From NCBI RefSeq assembly GCF_023333595.1, contig NZ_JAIQZM010000004.1, forward strand, positions 1 to 64,000: DNA of 64,000 nucleotides, given 5' to 3'. This document shows positions 1-8,936 of the stretch, piece by piece; positions within the stretch are counted from its first letter, which is position 1, and each line of letters starts with the position of its first letter. The position numbers and the translations under genes were made by a program. The notes beneath the pieces are model-generated. The model made no database searches, was not told the DNA's origin, and worked only from the letters and a program-made list of their open reading frames with translations. This stretch comes from Argonema galeatum A003/A1 (GTDB lineage: Bacteria > Cyanobacteriota > Cyanobacteriia > Cyanobacteriales > Aerosakkonemataceae).

Positions 1-4
1 AGAA

Positions 5-34
5 TGTAGAGACGTTGCATGCAACGTCTCTACA
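5..34. repeat. 30-bp perfect palindrome
   Basis: A perfect palindrome with arms TGTAGAGACGTTGCA and its complement. It looks like one of the short interspersed palindromes common between cyanobacterial genes. No gene is visible in bases 1-320; the only other structure there is the 151-285 repeat. Confidence 0.75.
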
Positions 35-150
35 AGGGTTCAAGGGTTAGCACCTTTAATTTCTGGAGAGGTCTAATGAATTTAGAACCTACTATCATCT
101 TGTGATTTTTTCAGCAATCTGATATAATCCACGGGATTAACACTAAAGTC

Positions 151-285
151 ACCGGGTTCTTTCAGGTCAAATATGCTGTTGTAGGGACACGGCAGAATTA
201 AAATTTTGGTATGACTGACATATTTATGATGCCGTTTCCCAACAAAAATGTTCCCTGGTGAACATTAGCATAATAATTCCGAAAG
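151..285 (+). repeat. 135-bp duplicated upstream block, copy A
   Basis: This block aligns along its whole length with 1805-1940. Shared landmarks are GGTTCTTTCAGGTCAAATATG at the left (first 20 bases quoted in two parts: GGTTCTTTCAGG, TCAAATATG) and GAACATTAGCATAATAATTC at the right. Both copies contain an inverted repeat of the GGGGCACGGC / GCCGTGCCCC type, degraded in this copy. Both end 20-35 bp before the start codon of a secreted protein, so the block may carry a promoter or leader (inference). Confidence 0.75.
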
Positions 286-320
286 CCCCAGTCACCGACA
301 GTAAAGAGGTAGTCAGACGA

Positions 321-866
321 ATGAAATTTCACGGTAGCATATCTGTATTTATCGCATCTGCCCTGGCAGTTGGCTGTGTTGTTGTAGTCAGCGACTTTGC
401 CCAAGCTACATCAGATACTTTTGTTTGTCAATCAAACCGAAACGGTACGCCAACCACATTTGCCAAAACCTCAAATGGACTGCGAGAGTTTATTCGTTGG
501 ACTTATGATGGTTTCAGAGGCTATACTCCGTCACGTCGCTGCACGGAAGTAACAAATAGGCTGAATCGTTACATCGCCTCCGGTTCGCGCTATATCACTT
601 ATGGCACAATGAGCAATCGGTCTGTAATCTGCATGACCAACAAGAGTGGTGCAGGTTGCACCGATCTACTCTACACCCTAAAGCCGGGTGACGATGGACG
701 AGAGGTTCTGCGGGATTTGCTGCGATTGAACCGCGAAAACTTTAAAAATGACCCCAGGATTGAATCGTCAAGTTGTCCTGTTTATTTTGATATCAATGCT
801 TGGCTGGCAGGTGAAAATCAGACAGCGAATGTAGCTTGCACTCCCCAGAATAATTTGATCGAATGA
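321..866 (+). CDS. COP23-family secreted protein
   Basis: Member of the COP23 family (circadian oscillating protein of 23 kDa), found in cyanobacteria and of unknown biochemical role. A signal peptide covers residues 1-29: a charged start, the hydrophobic stretch FIASALAVGCVVVV and likely cleavage after AQA. The mature part shows family hallmarks DTFVCQ near its start, RRCTEV, YITYGTM, VICMTN, LKPGDD and VLRDLL, with several Cys that could form disulfides. I start at ATG 321 because the in-frame ATG at 258 would place 21 residues, partly encoded by the 151-285 repeat, before the signal peptide. The stop overlaps the next start (ATGA), suggesting translational coupling to the downstream protease. 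Confidence 0.85.
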   Translation: MKFHGSISVFIASALAVGCVVVVSDFAQATSDTFVCQSNRNGTPTTFAKTSNGLREFIRWTYDGFRGYTPSRRCTEVTNRLNRYIASGSRYITYGTMSNRSVICMTNKSGAGCTDLLYTLKPGDDGREVLRDLLRLNRENFKNDPRIESSSCPVYFDINAWLAGENQTANVACTPQNNLIE

Positions 867-1855
867 ACCGCCGAAGATCCATACTTTTTGCAATAGCCTG
901 TTTGTGTATTATTGCGATCCAATTATCCATCCAGGCTATTGATTTATCTAGTGTAGCCCAAATAACCGATCTGCCACACGAACCTGTTAAAATATCCGAT
1001 TCAAAGCTACGGAGTCTAGCCGAAAAGATTACGGTTAGAGTCTTCCCAGAAAAGTCTTTGGAGGACAGAGCATCAGGAATTTTAATTGACAAACAAGAAC
1101 AAAAACAGGGTCAGCATTCGATTTACCTATATTTAGTGCTGACTAACGATCATGTATTAGAAATATTGAAGGAAAGAGCTAAAGCTTTGGGTGGTGGATA
1201 TAAAGTGCAAACCTATGATAATAAAATTTACGACTTATTTCTATACGAGGCCAATTTTCGGGGTAACGATCTGGGACTGTTATGGTTTTATAGCGATCGC
1301 AACTATGAAAAAGCCGTATCGGGTCAGGCAAAAAGCTTAAAAGAGTATACAGATCTGGTATATGTTGCTGGTTTTCCCTGTGGAACCGACTCCTGTAAAG
1401 AAGGATTCACCTTGACATCCGGTCGTGCCGCTACTTCATTCATTATATCTGGCAAACCTTTAGATGCTGGCTATCAACTAGGATTTAGCAATGACACCAG
1501 GGAAGGAATGAGTGGTGGCCCGATTTTGGATGAAAGCGGTAGAGTAGTAGGCATTAATGGCAGGGGTAAGAATCAAGAACGGGTCTTATTTTCTGGCGAA
1601 CCAACTGTACATGATAATCCCTATGCCTACATGGATGGAACGCAACCTTCACCGGAAACTCAAGGTTTTATGAAACATTTTGCCTGGGGTATTCCAATTG
1701 AAACTTACTTAAACCTGGCTCCTATAAAACCATTTGAGCATATCAAAATACCATCGCAAAAAAGCAGTAATACTGCACAATTATGGAAAAAAAATTGCAT
1801 CATTACCTGGTTCTTTCAGGTCAAATATGCGGTCGTAGGGGCACGGCATATTTAA
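863..1855 (+). CDS. Trypsin-like serine protease (S1/HtrA fold), secreted
   Basis: Exported serine protease of the trypsin fold. Residues 1-25 form a signal peptide (RRR, then a hydrophobic run ending in IQA). The triad is visible: His in TNDHVL, Asp in NDLGLLWF, Ser in GMSGGPIL, the last followed by GRVVGINGRG. There is no PDZ domain, so it resembles the stand-alone cyanobacterial trypsin-like proteins rather than full Deg proteases. It overlaps the COP23 gene by 4 bp. The last ~17 residues, from WFFQVKYAV on, are encoded by the 1805-1940 repeat, so the native C-terminus has been replaced or extended by repeat DNA. Substrate unknown. Confidence 0.85.
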   Translation: MNRRRSILFAIACLCIIAIQLSIQAIDLSSVAQITDLPHEPVKISDSKLRSLAEKITVRVFPEKSLEDRASGILIDKQEQKQGQHSIYLYLVLTNDHVLEILKERAKALGGGYKVQTYDNKIYDLFLYEANFRGNDLGLLWFYSDRNYEKAVSGQAKSLKEYTDLVYVAGFPCGTDSCKEGFTLTSGRAATSFIISGKPLDAGYQLGFSNDTREGMSGGPILDESGRVVGINGRGKNQERVLFSGEPTVHDNPYAYMDGTQPSPETQGFMKHFAWGIPIETYLNLAPIKPFEHIKIPSQKSSNTAQLWKKNCIITWFFQVKYAVVGARHI

Positions 1856-1940
1856 AATCTTGGTATGACCGAGATACTGATGAAGCCGTGCCCCTAGTAC
1901 AAAATCTTCGTTTTGAACATTAGCATAATAATTCCGAAAG
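1805..1940 (+). repeat. 135-bp duplicated upstream block, copy B
   Basis: Second copy of the 151-285 block. Here the internal inverted repeat is better preserved: TAGGGGCACGGC ... GCCGTGCCCCTA, separated by about 35 bp. It begins inside the 3' end of the upstream protease ORF, supplies its stop codon, and ends 20 bp before the ATG of the next protease. Confidence 0.75.
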
Positions 1941-1960
1941 ACCGAGATTAGTAAACATTT

Positions 1961-2989
1961 ATGAAATTAAAATTGACAAAATTCATACTTTTATTCCTAA
2001 TTGCTGCTGGCATAATTATAAATCTAGCAATTGGTACAAATGCGTCACGGGTGGAGCGGACTATTTCGCAAGCACAAGTACGCCAAGCACTACCACAAGA
2101 TAGAATTAAGGAAATCGCAGAAAAAAGTACCGTCTCCATTAGCCGTGGTGGTCAAGGTTTGGGGTCTGGAGTAATTATCGGTCAGAGGGGTAATACTATC
2201 TATGTTATGACAGCTATCCACGTTATTGGTAGACCTCCCGGAGTGGTGAATAACGGTCAGGGTAGATTACAAGTTGAAGATCCGTATGAAGTTATTACTT
2301 ATGATGGTGAAACGTTTCTAGTTACTAATTTAAATTATCAGCGAATTGTCAAAAAACTGCCTAATAATATCGACTTAGCAATATTAGAGCTAAAGTCTAA
2401 CCGCCAACCAGCTAAGGCGAAAGCAGTCGCTAAATTAGCCATTTCCTCCTTACAATCGGGAATGCCTGTTTATATTTTTGGCTATCTTCCTTGCGCGACT
2501 TTTGCCAACGGAGTGAAAGTGGTTCGCTCTCAGTTTAGCTTGGGAAATATTACTCAACAAATTGAATTAAGTACGGCATCAGCTAGTGACAATAATCTGG
2601 TTGGATATGATGTGTACTATAATAATAATACTATTAAGGGAATGAGTGGTAGCCCTTTGTTTGATGCAGGCGGTCGCGTGGTGGCAATTCATGCGAAAAC
2701 CGAAAATTCAAAGGAACAGTATAACCCGAAAGCTTGTCAGCCTCTACCGGCAAATCCTACGCCAGATTACGGTAATAATTTGGGGGTTTCAAGCCGGCTA
2801 TTGGCAAATTTTAAATCAGATTTGCCAGTTGGGTTACAAGCAATTTTAAAAATAGATCCTTATCCGGTAATTGGCGGAAATTGGGTGACACCAACACCTT
2901 CTCCTAGAAATGATGAAAGAGTGCCTAATGAGGGTGTAAATTGTGGGATTTTAAGAGGGCTAGATGATGTGTGCCCCAATGAGCAGTAG
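1961..2989 (+). CDS. Trypsin-like serine protease (S1 fold), exported
   Basis: Second exported trypsin-fold protease, homologous to the gene at 863. The N-terminus has KLKLTK followed by the hydrophobic stretch FILLFLIAAGIIINLAIG, a signal peptide or anchor. Triad: His in TAIHVIG, Asp in NNIDLAILEL, Ser in KGMSGSPLF. The C-terminal tail is Pro-rich (TPTPSPRN) and ends with two Cys (VNCGIL, DVCPNEQ). No PDZ domain. It has the same upstream block as the COP23 gene, so the two units may share regulation (inference). The two proteases probably arose by duplication together with that block. Confidence 0.85.
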   Translation: MKLKLTKFILLFLIAAGIIINLAIGTNASRVERTISQAQVRQALPQDRIKEIAEKSTVSISRGGQGLGSGVIIGQRGNTIYVMTAIHVIGRPPGVVNNGQGRLQVEDPYEVITYDGETFLVTNLNYQRIVKKLPNNIDLAILELKSNRQPAKAKAVAKLAISSLQSGMPVYIFGYLPCATFANGVKVVRSQFSLGNITQQIELSTASASDNNLVGYDVYYNNNTIKGMSGSPLFDAGGRVVAIHAKTENSKEQYNPKACQPLPANPTPDYGNNLGVSSRLLANFKSDLPVGLQAILKIDPYPVIGGNWVTPTPSPRNDERVPNEGVNCGILRGLDDVCPNEQ

Positions 2990-3015
2990 GAAATTGATGG
3001 GAGGAAAGATTATAG

Positions 3016-3180
3016 TTATTCAGTATTGCCAATGTAGATGAGTTGGAGATAAAATATTTGAAATGAGTTGAGCGATTTTTGTCTATCGCGTTGGAAGTTT
3101 ACTCGAATGCTGGTTGAGTGAACACCCTGAAAAGCAGCGATCGAAACGCCAGAGTCGATGTATGTTTTCTTAAGACTCAC
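3016..3180 (-). pseudogene. PIN-domain (VapC) toxin remnant
   Basis: Starting at a GTG that overlaps the end of the antitoxin frame (GTGAGTCTTAA), this frame reads SLKKTYIDSGVSIAAFQG, which closely matches the N-terminus of cyanobacterial PIN toxins, including the first acidic residue in YIDSG. After ~20 residues similarity fades (SFQIFYLQL still resembles the SxxFLxLE segment) and the frame stops after 54 residues, against ~130 expected. It is a decayed toxin of the antitoxin at 3170-3430. Confidence 0.55.
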
Positions 3181-3430
3181 GGCGTCCACCCCGACGTTCA
3201 GCAAGCTCTTGTTCAATTTCTGCTTCGTTGAGTAATTGCATTCCAGAGGCGATCGCTCGTTGACGAATTTCCCATAGCTTCTTAGCTAAGGGCGTTTGTG
3301 GAATGTAGTCGGATTCTGATGCTGTTGCGTCTGATTCAGATTTAAGCGCTTCAACAAAATCGAAAACTTTTTGTTGAAGATCGGGTGTGAGTTCTCGCCA
3401 GCGTTCCAGTAACAGTTCTTCTCTACCCAT
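3170..3430 (-). CDS. VapB-like antitoxin, toxin decayed
   Basis: Small helical protein of 86 residues with the motif LLERWRELTPDLQQKVFDFVEALK (quoted in two parts: LLERWRELTP, DLQQKVFDFVEALK) near its start and a charged C-terminus rich in Glu and Arg. The first motif is common in small cyanobacterial antitoxins paired with PIN toxins. The start is ambiguous: I use the ATG at 3430, which puts the LLERWR motif about six residues from the start as in relatives; an ATG five codons upstream (3445) is possible. The partner toxin begins at an overlapping GTG but is truncated, leaving this antitoxin effectively orphaned. Confidence 0.6.
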   Translation of the reverse strand: MGREELLLERWRELTPDLQQKVFDFVEALKSESDATASESDYIPQTPLAKKLWEIRQRAIASGMQLLNEAEIEQELAERRGGRRES

Positions 3431-3516
3431 AATCCAGTTCACCATAGAGCGATGCTTCTATTTTTGCCCATTTTTTCGGGAATGCGATCGCACTCTCTCC
3501 CCTCTGTCCAGGTGTT

Positions 3517-5034
3517 CTAGAAATCGAAGTAGATATAGGGTAAACCTTCTTTGGGAGCCAACAGCCAAACTGCGTACAGACTTACCGGCACTAATAGTAT
3601 TTTGATCGGCCAATTTAACTGTAACTTCAGACCTCGATGCAAGGCAAATACGATCGCCATCACTGCAACTATTGCCCAAACTAACAAAGCTAGTTGGAAA
3701 CGCTCCAGTCCCAGTGCTTCCACGTAAACCTTCTGTGCAAATTGAACATCACCTTGATGTCCCCACAGGTGCTGAATTACCCAGCCAGCATCTTGCAGAT
3801 TAGGTAACCGGAAGAAGATCCAGGATGTGAAGACCATCGATTGCGTGAGCAGCCATGCCACCAGTGTACCTGGTATACTTTGCCACCAGTTTTTCAACCC
3901 AGAAAAACGATGGGATAAAGCTTCTGTGAGTCGGTGAGCAACCAAAGCCAAACCGTGCAATCCCCCCCAGACGATAAATCCCCAAGCTGCACCGTGCCAA
4001 ATACCGGCGATTAGCATGACGATCGACAAGTTGAGACAGGTGCGTGCCAGACCTTGCCGCGATCCACCCAAGGGAAAGTATAAATAATTACGCAGCCAAT
4101 CTCCCAAAGTTATATGCCAGCGCCGCCAGAAGTCGCCAATGCTGGTAGTGAAGTAAGGGAAATCAAAGTTTTGGGGTAGATTCAACCCCAATAGGATGGC
4201 GCTACCAATAGCAATATCGACATAACCGCTGAAATCCAGATATAGCTGAAGTCCGTAGGCGAGGATAGCCAGCCACAAGTCACCGCTGCCGGTGCGCTGT
4301 AAGTTGTCAAAGCAGAGTTTGACGAAAATTCCCAAATTATCGGCTATGAGTGCTTTTTTAAAGGCTCCGCAGGCAATCAACCACAATCCTTCTACTACGC
4401 GATCGCTACTCGGAAACCGCAGCGTATTAAACTGGGCTGACAGGTGATGATAGCGAGCGATCGGCCCTGAAATCAGTTTGGGAAAGAAAAATTTGTAAGT
4501 TGCAAATTTGAGAAACTCCCCAGTTGCAGTAGCACCGCGATATACATCAATTAAGTAGGCGATGCACTCAAAACAGAAAAACGAGATTCCCAAAGGCGCA
4601 ATCAGGTGAAGGCTAACCCAGCTAGCTTGTGTTTGTGCTTGTGGCAAGTGCAGAAATGCGCCGATCGAATTCAAGAAAAAGGGTACATATTTAAAGCCCA
4701 ACAATAACAAAACATTCAGGGCGATACCCAGCCATAATATTTTTTGGCGTCGTTTATCCCAGTCGATTTGTAGAGATTGCCAATCTTCGTTGGTCAACTG
4801 CCAAGCTGAAGGACGCAGCCTCGGTACGGTACGTTGTCCCAGCGCAAGTCCCAGCCGAAAGTTAATTAGGATAACGACAAAAAGCAGGGGAATGTACTGG
4901 ATTTGCAATGTGGCATAGAAGACGATACTGGCAATTAGAAGTATCCACAATCGCAATGTCTGGTGTTGCACAGTCCAGTAGATTAAGAGAATGCACAACA
5001 AGAATATTCCATAAAAGATTGAGACAAAATTCAT
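3517..5034 (-). CDS. MBOAT-family O-acyltransferase (AlgI-like)
   Basis: Multi-pass membrane O-acyltransferase of the MBOAT family, related to AlgI, which transfers acetyl groups to exopolysaccharides. Its 505 residues carry about ten hydrophobic segments. The family signature GIWHGAAWGF, holding the invariant His, lies near residue 346; FWRRWHITLGDWLRNYLYFP just upstream is also typical. The gene lies downstream of, and on the same strand as, the large DUF1574 protein whose C-terminus has an SGNH-hydrolase fold, reminiscent of AlgI working with AlgJ/AlgX. A role in acetylating a cell-surface polysaccharide is an inference from this pairing. Confidence 0.9.
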   Translation of the reverse strand: MNFVSIFYGIFLLCILLIYWTVQHQTLRLWILLIASIVFYATLQIQYIPLLFVVILINFRLGLALGQRTVPRLRPSAWQLTNEDWQSLQIDWDKRRQKILWLGIALNVLLLLGFKYVPFFLNSIGAFLHLPQAQTQASWVSLHLIAPLGISFFCFECIAYLIDVYRGATATGEFLKFATYKFFFPKLISGPIARYHHLSAQFNTLRFPSSDRVVEGLWLIACGAFKKALIADNLGIFVKLCFDNLQRTGSGDLWLAILAYGLQLYLDFSGYVDIAIGSAILLGLNLPQNFDFPYFTTSIGDFWRRWHITLGDWLRNYLYFPLGGSRQGLARTCLNLSIVMLIAGIWHGAAWGFIVWGGLHGLALVAHRLTEALSHRFSGLKNWWQSIPGTLVAWLLTQSMVFTSWIFFRLPNLQDAGWVIQHLWGHQGDVQFAQKVYVEALGLERFQLALLVWAIVAVMAIVFALHRGLKLQLNWPIKILLVPVSLYAVWLLAPKEGLPYIYFDF

Positions 5035-5066
5035 AAGTTAAAAGTCAAAAGAAAATTAGTCATTAG

Positions 5067-5125
5067 TCAGTGGTCAGTGGTCAGTGGTCAGTGGTCAGTG
5101 GTCAGTGGTCAGTGGTCAGTGGTCA
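5067..5125. repeat. Heptamer tandem repeat, TCAGTGG x 8.4
   Basis: Eight and a half uninterrupted copies of TCAGTGG, followed at about 5150-5210 by CCCCTCTG and CCCCTAG repeats. It fills the 174-bp gap between two genes on the same strand. Such slippage-prone repeats recur throughout this window. Confidence 0.9.
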
Positions 5126-5208
5126 AAAAAATTTCTGCTCTGTTCCTCTGCCCCTCTGCCCCTCTGCCCCTCTGCTCAAGAGCCCTCTTCCCTAGCCCCT
5201 AGCCCCTT

Positions 5209-8200
5209 TCATTTTTTGGGCCAAGGAATGAGCGGGTCTTGAGCGAGACGTTCGGAAACGGCGATCGCACCGTAGCGGTTAAGGTGGCTGGGGTCAGAGA
5301 AGTAGTCATTGCGGGTAGGCCATAACTGACTCCAATTGCGGAAGATAAATCCACGACTGAGGGATAGGCGCAGCATATACATCTGAAATTCCTGTTCGTA
5401 CCGACTCCGTGAAGGGTCTAGGTACTCTTTTGTCAAGGGTAGGTTGACAAAAATCACGGGAATTTGGTTAGCTTGGGTGAACTGAACGAAGGATTCGAGG
5501 GCAGTTACTTGAGTGCCTGCTAGCTGGAAGCTTTTATAGTCGTTGTCGTATTCGCCTGTGACTTTGGAGTGCTTTTCATAGTAGCTGGTGGGATTGAAGC
5601 GGATAGTCACTGGCAAAAAGCCATCCCAGTCAACCAATCTGTCGCTGATAACGGGCTGCTGGTTTTTCTGACGCTGAGATGAAGAAAAACTGAGTGTGCT
5701 GGCAAATCCATTACGCAGGAGGGTTTGCAGACGATCGCGTTCTTCGTAGGTGGAGGAAGCGATCGCAAAAGACTGATTTAACCATCGATCGATCGCTTGC
5801 GAGTTGATAAACAGCCCGCTTCCGCCTGGAACGCTTGGTGTTGCGGTGAAAGGCTCTAGGTTTTTCGCAGGTCGATCTTCTAGGGAATTTTCTCTTGGCA
5901 GGGTACCGGAAACCATTTGTTTATAAGCAGCAGATGCGGCGATCGCATTATAGGTCGCATCTGTACGACCGCTGTTAAAGGCACGGGCCCCGTCTGCCCA
6001 AATAATCATTTTCGGCAATTGTTCTGGTGTCAAACAGCGGCGCAGCATCATATCTGCGACTTGGGCTGTAGCACCGTTTACGCCAAAGTTAAACACCTCC
6101 ATGTTTCCATAACCTTGAGCGGCCAGAGCTTTTTGCAACGTTTGCGGATCGATACCCCGCAGTGCCCTGGAACTGCCCAAAATCAGAATATCGGGTGGTC
6201 CTGACTGGGCGACGCGCTGCTTGTAAAGAGCTAGTTTTTCGTCTAACTGAGGATTGTTGAAGCTGGGGTAGGAGGACGCGGGCTTACTTAAAGTGGCACT
6301 TGCACCCGTGGCGTTTAGGTTGAATTCCGTACCGCTTGGTTTAGTAAATCCTGACGAATTGAATACTTTGGAATTTTTAGCAGACGTTTGCCCAAGAGAG
6401 ATTTGCGGTAATTGGGAGGAATTGCCACGATCGTTCTTTGGCTTTTGTGTTTGCTCATCGGTCATTTCGTCAGAAATTAATGACTTTTGAGATAAGACTA
6501 ACGACTCCTTAAGCTGATTTTCCGTGTTTCTGAGGATCTGGCCTAGAACTAAATCGAGGCTCCAGGTCAGCATAATTCCCACCGCACCCCACACCAAAGC
6601 CACTTTAACGCCTTGATAGTTTACTTGACCGGGTAAAGACAGGAAGTTGTGGGTTTCGACACCGGGAGTGAAGATTTGCGATCGCACCAGTGCCTGCGAG
6701 AGCGCCTGCATCATCTTGTGCCAAGCTCGATCGCGCGGCTTATTTTGTGGCGGATCTATCTCTTTTGAGACTTCCCTTGCCTCTGTTGCTACGGTTATAT
6801 CTGCTAACCGTTCCCCGTTGGGGGAACCCCATGAAGGAGGGTATGAATTTTCCAAGTTGAGGCTATCAGTTGTCACCTCTTCAACATATTCATCGCTTGC
6901 CGCAAAATCTGGGGTAGTTTCCTCTGCTTGGTGATTCCGGGCGACAAAATCCAGTCCAGAATTCCACAACGGTTGTTTTTGACCGGCGCGACGACCATAA
7001 ACCCTGACGCCTGAAATTCCAGGGATTTCCAGCTTACGCACGAAGTTAGCAACTGGTACGGCCACCTGTCGCTGGATCGGACAAACCGGCCCGTCGGTCA
7101 TGATATGCAGTAAATCTTCTTTGCGTCGGGCTTGTACGCGAATGCCACCTGTAGCCAGACGCCAATCCAGGTCTGGATTGAGTAACCGACCCAGCAAAAA
7201 CTCTATTGCTGCTTCGTCTCCAGCAGATGCCAGTTCTTCTGGGGGGGTTGCTAATTCCTCTAGACTTGCTGCTGGTAAATTCAGCCAATCTACCCAAACT
7301 GGTGATGAGGATTCTGCTTCGTGACCGTAGATGATGGCAGCTTGAATATTTCTAGGTGCAAGGGAGTTTAAAAGGGGTGCTAGAGCAGATACGGCCTTTT
7401 CCTTATCCGGCGTCTCGCGATCGTCTTGTTGTTTCTTAGCAGATTTGTTCTTTTCCGTACAGGAAATATGCAGTGTCGATTCCTTCTTCACTGCCGATAC
7501 TTCCATATACAGATGCTCTGTGGCGCGATCGATCAATCGCGCCAGAGCCCGCTCGTCGCCCCAGCTTGCCCATGAAGAGAGCATTTCCTCTGGCGAAGTC
7601 AGATCCACCCGCAGCATCCAATCTGGAGTTTCTTCGCCGCTAACCTGGCTGATAATGACTGCATCTCTGAACCCCTCAACGCGCAGATCCCGCAGCTGCT
7701 GGGCAATTGGGGAAGCTAGCAATGACGGATCTGGGCTGTAGGCGGACTCGCAGAACACCCAAAGGCGACGCTCTTTTTTTGCATCTGGTGCTGAATTTTC
7801 ATTCTTCATCCAGCCGCTGTCATTCTTTCTTTGCAGGCTTTTTGCCACAACCTTGACCCGCACTCCCAAGGACTGGAGATTTTTACCGAGATACTGAGCT
7901 ATAGCCTCTGGATGTCCTTGACGAGCCCGGTTTTGGGAAGATTCAGTCGATTCCACTACTTCTGCCATTTGACACGGTAGAATTTCCTGACTGCTTAAAG
8001 GCGGTTTTAATGATATTTCTGACATTTTCCGGTGGCTGCTGGTTAAACCCGCTTTTGGAAATTTTACTTCCCTTAAATACTCTTCGTGATGATTGTATAG
8101 CTGGTTGAGGTCGATCGGCTCTGTCCAATCTGGGCGCTTTTCACCCAAAGGGCGACCGTAAAGAAACACTCGATCGATCGAAGACCCTTCAGCACCAAGC

Positions 8201-8493
8201 AGGTCATTGATGTTTGTGGCCCTGAGCGCTTGGACGAATCGATCCACCGCTGTTTCTCTGTCGGGACACTCTTTACCTTCGCACAGAATATGCAGCTTGT
8301 TAGCTCGTAATCGGACTCTGACTTGCACTCCGGCAATAAGAATTGCCCGATCGGCCCATTGCTCTAGGGTTGAGGCGTTGTTCGCCAGTTTGCGTTCATT
8401 GACTTTTACCATCAGGGCAATATTACCTGAGTTTTTTTGGGAATCGTCATTTTGACCTTTCGGTCGCTGATTGGCCAGAGCCGCTGAATTCAA
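5209..8493 (-). CDS. Large DUF1574-type protein: four N-terminal repeats, TM segment, SGNH-like domain
   Basis: A 1094-residue protein. Residues ~44-130, 195-300, 315-405 and 430-515 are four divergent copies of a ~90-residue module: an amphipathic helix, a VxVR(L)xxxxLHI strand, a helix, then xxVxxYGR and PxWxxxxDL. A single TM segment (VALVWGAVGIMLTWSLDLVLG region) lies near residue 640. The C-terminal ~340 residues look like an SGNH/AlgJ-type domain: ILILGSSRALRG near 768 supplies the Ser-containing block and DPSHLNRYG near 1068 the Asp/His block. Relatives carry the DUF1574 label. The MBOAT gene follows on the same strand, so I infer a polysaccharide acetylation unit. The repeat module is presumably cytoplasmic; its ligand is unknown. 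Confidence 0.75.
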   Translation of the reverse strand: MNSAALANQRPKGQNDDSQKNSGNIALMVKVNERKLANNASTLEQWADRAILIAGVQVRVRLRANKLHILCEGKECPDRETAVDRFVQALRATNINDLLGAEGSSIDRVFLYGRPLGEKRPDWTEPIDLNQLYNHHEEYLREVKFPKAGLTSSHRKMSEISLKPPLSSQEILPCQMAEVVESTESSQNRARQGHPEAIAQYLGKNLQSLGVRVKVVAKSLQRKNDSGWMKNENSAPDAKKERRLWVFCESAYSPDPSLLASPIAQQLRDLRVEGFRDAVIISQVSGEETPDWMLRVDLTSPEEMLSSWASWGDERALARLIDRATEHLYMEVSAVKKESTLHISCTEKNKSAKKQQDDRETPDKEKAVSALAPLLNSLAPRNIQAAIIYGHEAESSSPVWVDWLNLPAASLEELATPPEELASAGDEAAIEFLLGRLLNPDLDWRLATGGIRVQARRKEDLLHIMTDGPVCPIQRQVAVPVANFVRKLEIPGISGVRVYGRRAGQKQPLWNSGLDFVARNHQAEETTPDFAASDEYVEEVTTDSLNLENSYPPSWGSPNGERLADITVATEAREVSKEIDPPQNKPRDRAWHKMMQALSQALVRSQIFTPGVETHNFLSLPGQVNYQGVKVALVWGAVGIMLTWSLDLVLGQILRNTENQLKESLVLSQKSLISDEMTDEQTQKPKNDRGNSSQLPQISLGQTSAKNSKVFNSSGFTKPSGTEFNLNATGASATLSKPASSYPSFNNPQLDEKLALYKQRVAQSGPPDILILGSSRALRGIDPQTLQKALAAQGYGNMEVFNFGVNGATAQVADMMLRRCLTPEQLPKMIIWADGARAFNSGRTDATYNAIAASAAYKQMVSGTLPRENSLEDRPAKNLEPFTATPSVPGGSGLFINSQAIDRWLNQSFAIASSTYEERDRLQTLLRNGFASTLSFSSSQRQKNQQPVISDRLVDWDGFLPVTIRFNPTSYYEKHSKVTGEYDNDYKSFQLAGTQVTALESFVQFTQANQIPVIFVNLPLTKEYLDPSRSRYEQEFQMYMLRLSLSRGFIFRNWSQLWPTRNDYFSDPSHLNRYGAIAVSERLAQDPLIPWPKK

Positions 8494-8519
8494 GACGACT
8501 AGAATTATAGCCTGTTCTG

Positions 8520-8936
8520 ATGATGACTTATACTAACTGGATTATCAAAAAAATTACTGGTATTGGTGGGCAAGTTAACCGTTCTGTAATCCTCCGAGAT
8601 AATTTAGATGCAATTGCTACAGAAATACAATCGGCATTGTAAAGGAAAACAGAGGTGATTTTTACAATAGGAGGAATGGGGCCAACAGTTGACGACATGA
8701 CTCTTGCAGCTATAGCCCAAGCAATAAATCAGCCTTTAGAGGCAAATAAAGAAGCGATCGCTTTTGTCAATCAAAAGTATCAAGAATTTGCTAAAAAAGG
8801 ATATGTTGATGATTCAAAAATGACACCAGCACGAGAAAAAATGGGTAGTTTACCTATGGGTTCAATTCCAATCGACAATCCTGTTGGAGCCGCATCAGCA
8901 GTCATCTCAAAGGTAGAAGAAAGCACAAACTGTTGA
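8520..8936 (+). pseudogene. CinA/MoaB-like molybdopterin-binding-domain protein, broken by an in-frame stop
   Basis: One continuous frame reads NWIIKKITGIGGQVNRSVIL ... DLDAIATEIQSAL (with N for D in this copy), then TAA at 8640-8642, then RKTEVIFTIGGMGPTVDDMT and NPVGAA. The two halves join to the typical CinA N-terminal fold, where the GGxGPTxDD loop binds the pterin. The stop sits where relatives have a Gln or similar residue, so a single C-to-T change in CAA would explain it. The usual first ~20 residues and everything after NPVGAASAV are also missing: about 139 codons remain of a ~250-residue protein. Reinitiation at GTG 8655 would give a 93-residue fragment, unlikely to be functional. 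Confidence 0.7.
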
